From contig CAJOIG010000031.1 in assembly GCA_905234575.1 (NCBI GenBank), positions 1 to 24,800 of the forward strand: DNA of 24,800 bases, read 5' to 3'. Position 1 is the first letter of the stretch. Each line of letters starts with the position of its first letter. The position numbers and the translations under genes are program-made. The DNA comes from an uncultured Oscillospiraceae bacterium. GTDB lineage: Bacteria > Bacillota > Clostridia > Oscillospirales > Oscillospiraceae. The notes beneath the pieces are model-generated. The model was not told where the DNA came from. It saw only the letters and a program-made list of their open reading frames with translations, and did not search any database. This document shows positions 23,935 through 24,800 of this stretch, in pieces.

Positions 23935-24800
23935 ATGACACGCATATTCATCGACGGCAGTGCCGGGACCACCGGCCTGCGGATCCGCGAGCGCCTGGCC
24001 GGGCGTTCGGATATCGAGCTCGTGACCCTGGACGAGGCCGTCCGCAAGGACCCGGCCGCCCGCCGGGCCATGTTCCACGGCGGCTGCGACGTTGCCTTCC
24101 TCTGCCTGCCGGACGACGCGGCCCGGGAGGCCGTCGCCCTGGCGGAGGGCTCGGACACGATCCTATTGGACACCTCCACCGCCCACCGGACGGACCCGCG
24201 CTTTGCCTACGGGTTCCCGGAGCTCTCGGCGGCGCACCGCGAGGCGGTCATGACCGCGAAGCGGATCGCCGTGCCTGGCTGCCATGCCAGCGGCTTCATC
24301 GCGCTGGTGTATCCCCTCGTGGAGGCGGGGCTGCTCTCAAAGGACACCCGGCTGACCTGCCACTCGCTGACGGGCTACTCCGGGGGCGGCAAGAAGATGA
24401 TCGCCCAGTACGAGGCCGATGAGCTCGACCCGCTGCTCGCGGGGCCGCGGCAGTACGGGCTCACGCAGGAGCACAAGCATCTCAAGGAGATGGTCCACGT
24501 CACGGGCCTCGCCCGGAAGCCCGTGTTCTGCCCCATCGTGGCGAACTTCTACTCCGGCATGGAGGTGACGGTCCCTCTGTTCGCGGAGGACCTCAATGGC
24601 GCCGTGGACGACGTAAAGGCCGTCTACGCCGCGAAGTACCGGGGGCCCGTCGTCCGCTATGCCGAGGGCGCCGACGAGGGCGGCTTTTTCTCTGCCGCGG
24701 CCCTCTCGGACACGGACGGCATGGAGATCACCGTCGCCGGGAACGCCGAGCGCATCCTGCTCGTGGCCCGGTACGACAACCTGGGCAAGGGAGCCTCCGG
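23935..24800 (+). CDS. argC: N-acetyl-gamma-glutamyl-phosphate reductase, type 2 (partial, runs off the window)
   Basis: ArgC reduces N-acetylglutamyl-5-phosphate to the semialdehyde in arginine and ornithine synthesis. The open frame continues to the last base, giving 288 codons so far; type 2 (short) ArgC proteins are about 310-320 residues, so only the end is missing. The NADP+ loop is FIDGSAGTTGLRI (about 5-17). The catalytic cysteine is Cys116 in AVPGCHASGF, the type 2 form of the NPGC motif. LTGYSGGGKKM, TQEHKHLKEM and PIVANFYSGMEV are also typical. An AAAGGA site precedes ATG 23935. It probably heads an arginine operon beyond the window. Confidence 0.94.
   Translation, partial: MTRIFIDGSAGTTGLRIRERLAGRSDIELVTLDEAVRKDPAARRAMFHGGCDVAFLCLPDDAAREAVALAEGSDTILLDTSTAHRTDPRFAYGFPELSAAHREAVMTAKRIAVPGCHASGFIALVYPLVEAGLLSKDTRLTCHSLTGYSGGGKKMIAQYEADELDPLLAGPRQYGLTQEHKHLKEMVHVTGLARKPVFCPIVANFYSGMEVTVPLFAEDLNGAVDDVKAVYAAKYRGPVVRYAEGADEGGFFSAAALSDTDGMEITVAGNAERILLVARYDNLGKGAS

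Overview
The window reads as chromosomal DNA of a GC-rich Clostridia member, probably Oscillospirales-like. This is an inference. It rests on lipoprotein and Sec signals of the Firmicutes type, strong Shine-Dalgarno sites, a type I dockerin domain, the teichoic-acid enzymes TarI/TarJ, and a PrsA-like foldase lipoprotein. No rRNA or tRNA is present to fix taxonomy. Coding density is high, and most long opposite-strand ORFs are GC-driven shadows.

Layout, left to right. 13-1302 (+): a CPA2-type cation/proton antiporter closed by a strong terminator. 1361-3462 (-): a foldase lipoprotein gene (frameshifted as given) with its own sigma-A-type promoter, a terminator, then a secreted YdcF/DUF218 protein. 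3627-6326 (-): an 899-residue secreted right-handed beta-helix protein ending in a dockerin, visibly less GC-rich than its surroundings. A 41-codon leftover resembling the C-terminus of an O-antigen ligase/polymerase lies just upstream of it.

6524-20661 (-) is one tightly packed surface-polysaccharide operon of twelve genes, transcribed right to left from a promoter at about 20742-20770. In order of transcription: membrane-anchored PglF/CapD-type 4,6-dehydratase; DegT aminotransferase; monotopic sugar-phosphate transferase (initiating enzyme); GT4; WecB epimerase; LicD-family transferase; Wzx-type flippase (frameshifted as given); GT2; GT4; TarI; TarJ; O-antigen ligase/polymerase. Together they suggest the following route. 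A UDP-4-amino-4,6-dideoxy-HexNAc would be made and loaded on polyprenyl phosphate. It would be extended by three glycosyltransferases, with ManNAc available from WecB, decorated using CDP-ribitol (TarI+TarJ), flipped, and polymerised or ligated outside. No CDP-glycerol/CDP-ribitol polymerase of the TarF/K/L type is present, so the LicD protein is the natural candidate ribitol-phosphate transferase. This would be a bacterial parallel to fukutin/FKRP and is the most interesting hypothesis here.

20965-23773 (+): trkA-trkH potassium uptake, divergent from the polysaccharide operon across a 303-bp regulatory region with two predicted promoters, tandem duplications and inverted repeats. 23935-end (+): argC (type 2), cut by the window edge, behind a leader with a 14-bp perfect inverted repeat and a predicted promoter.
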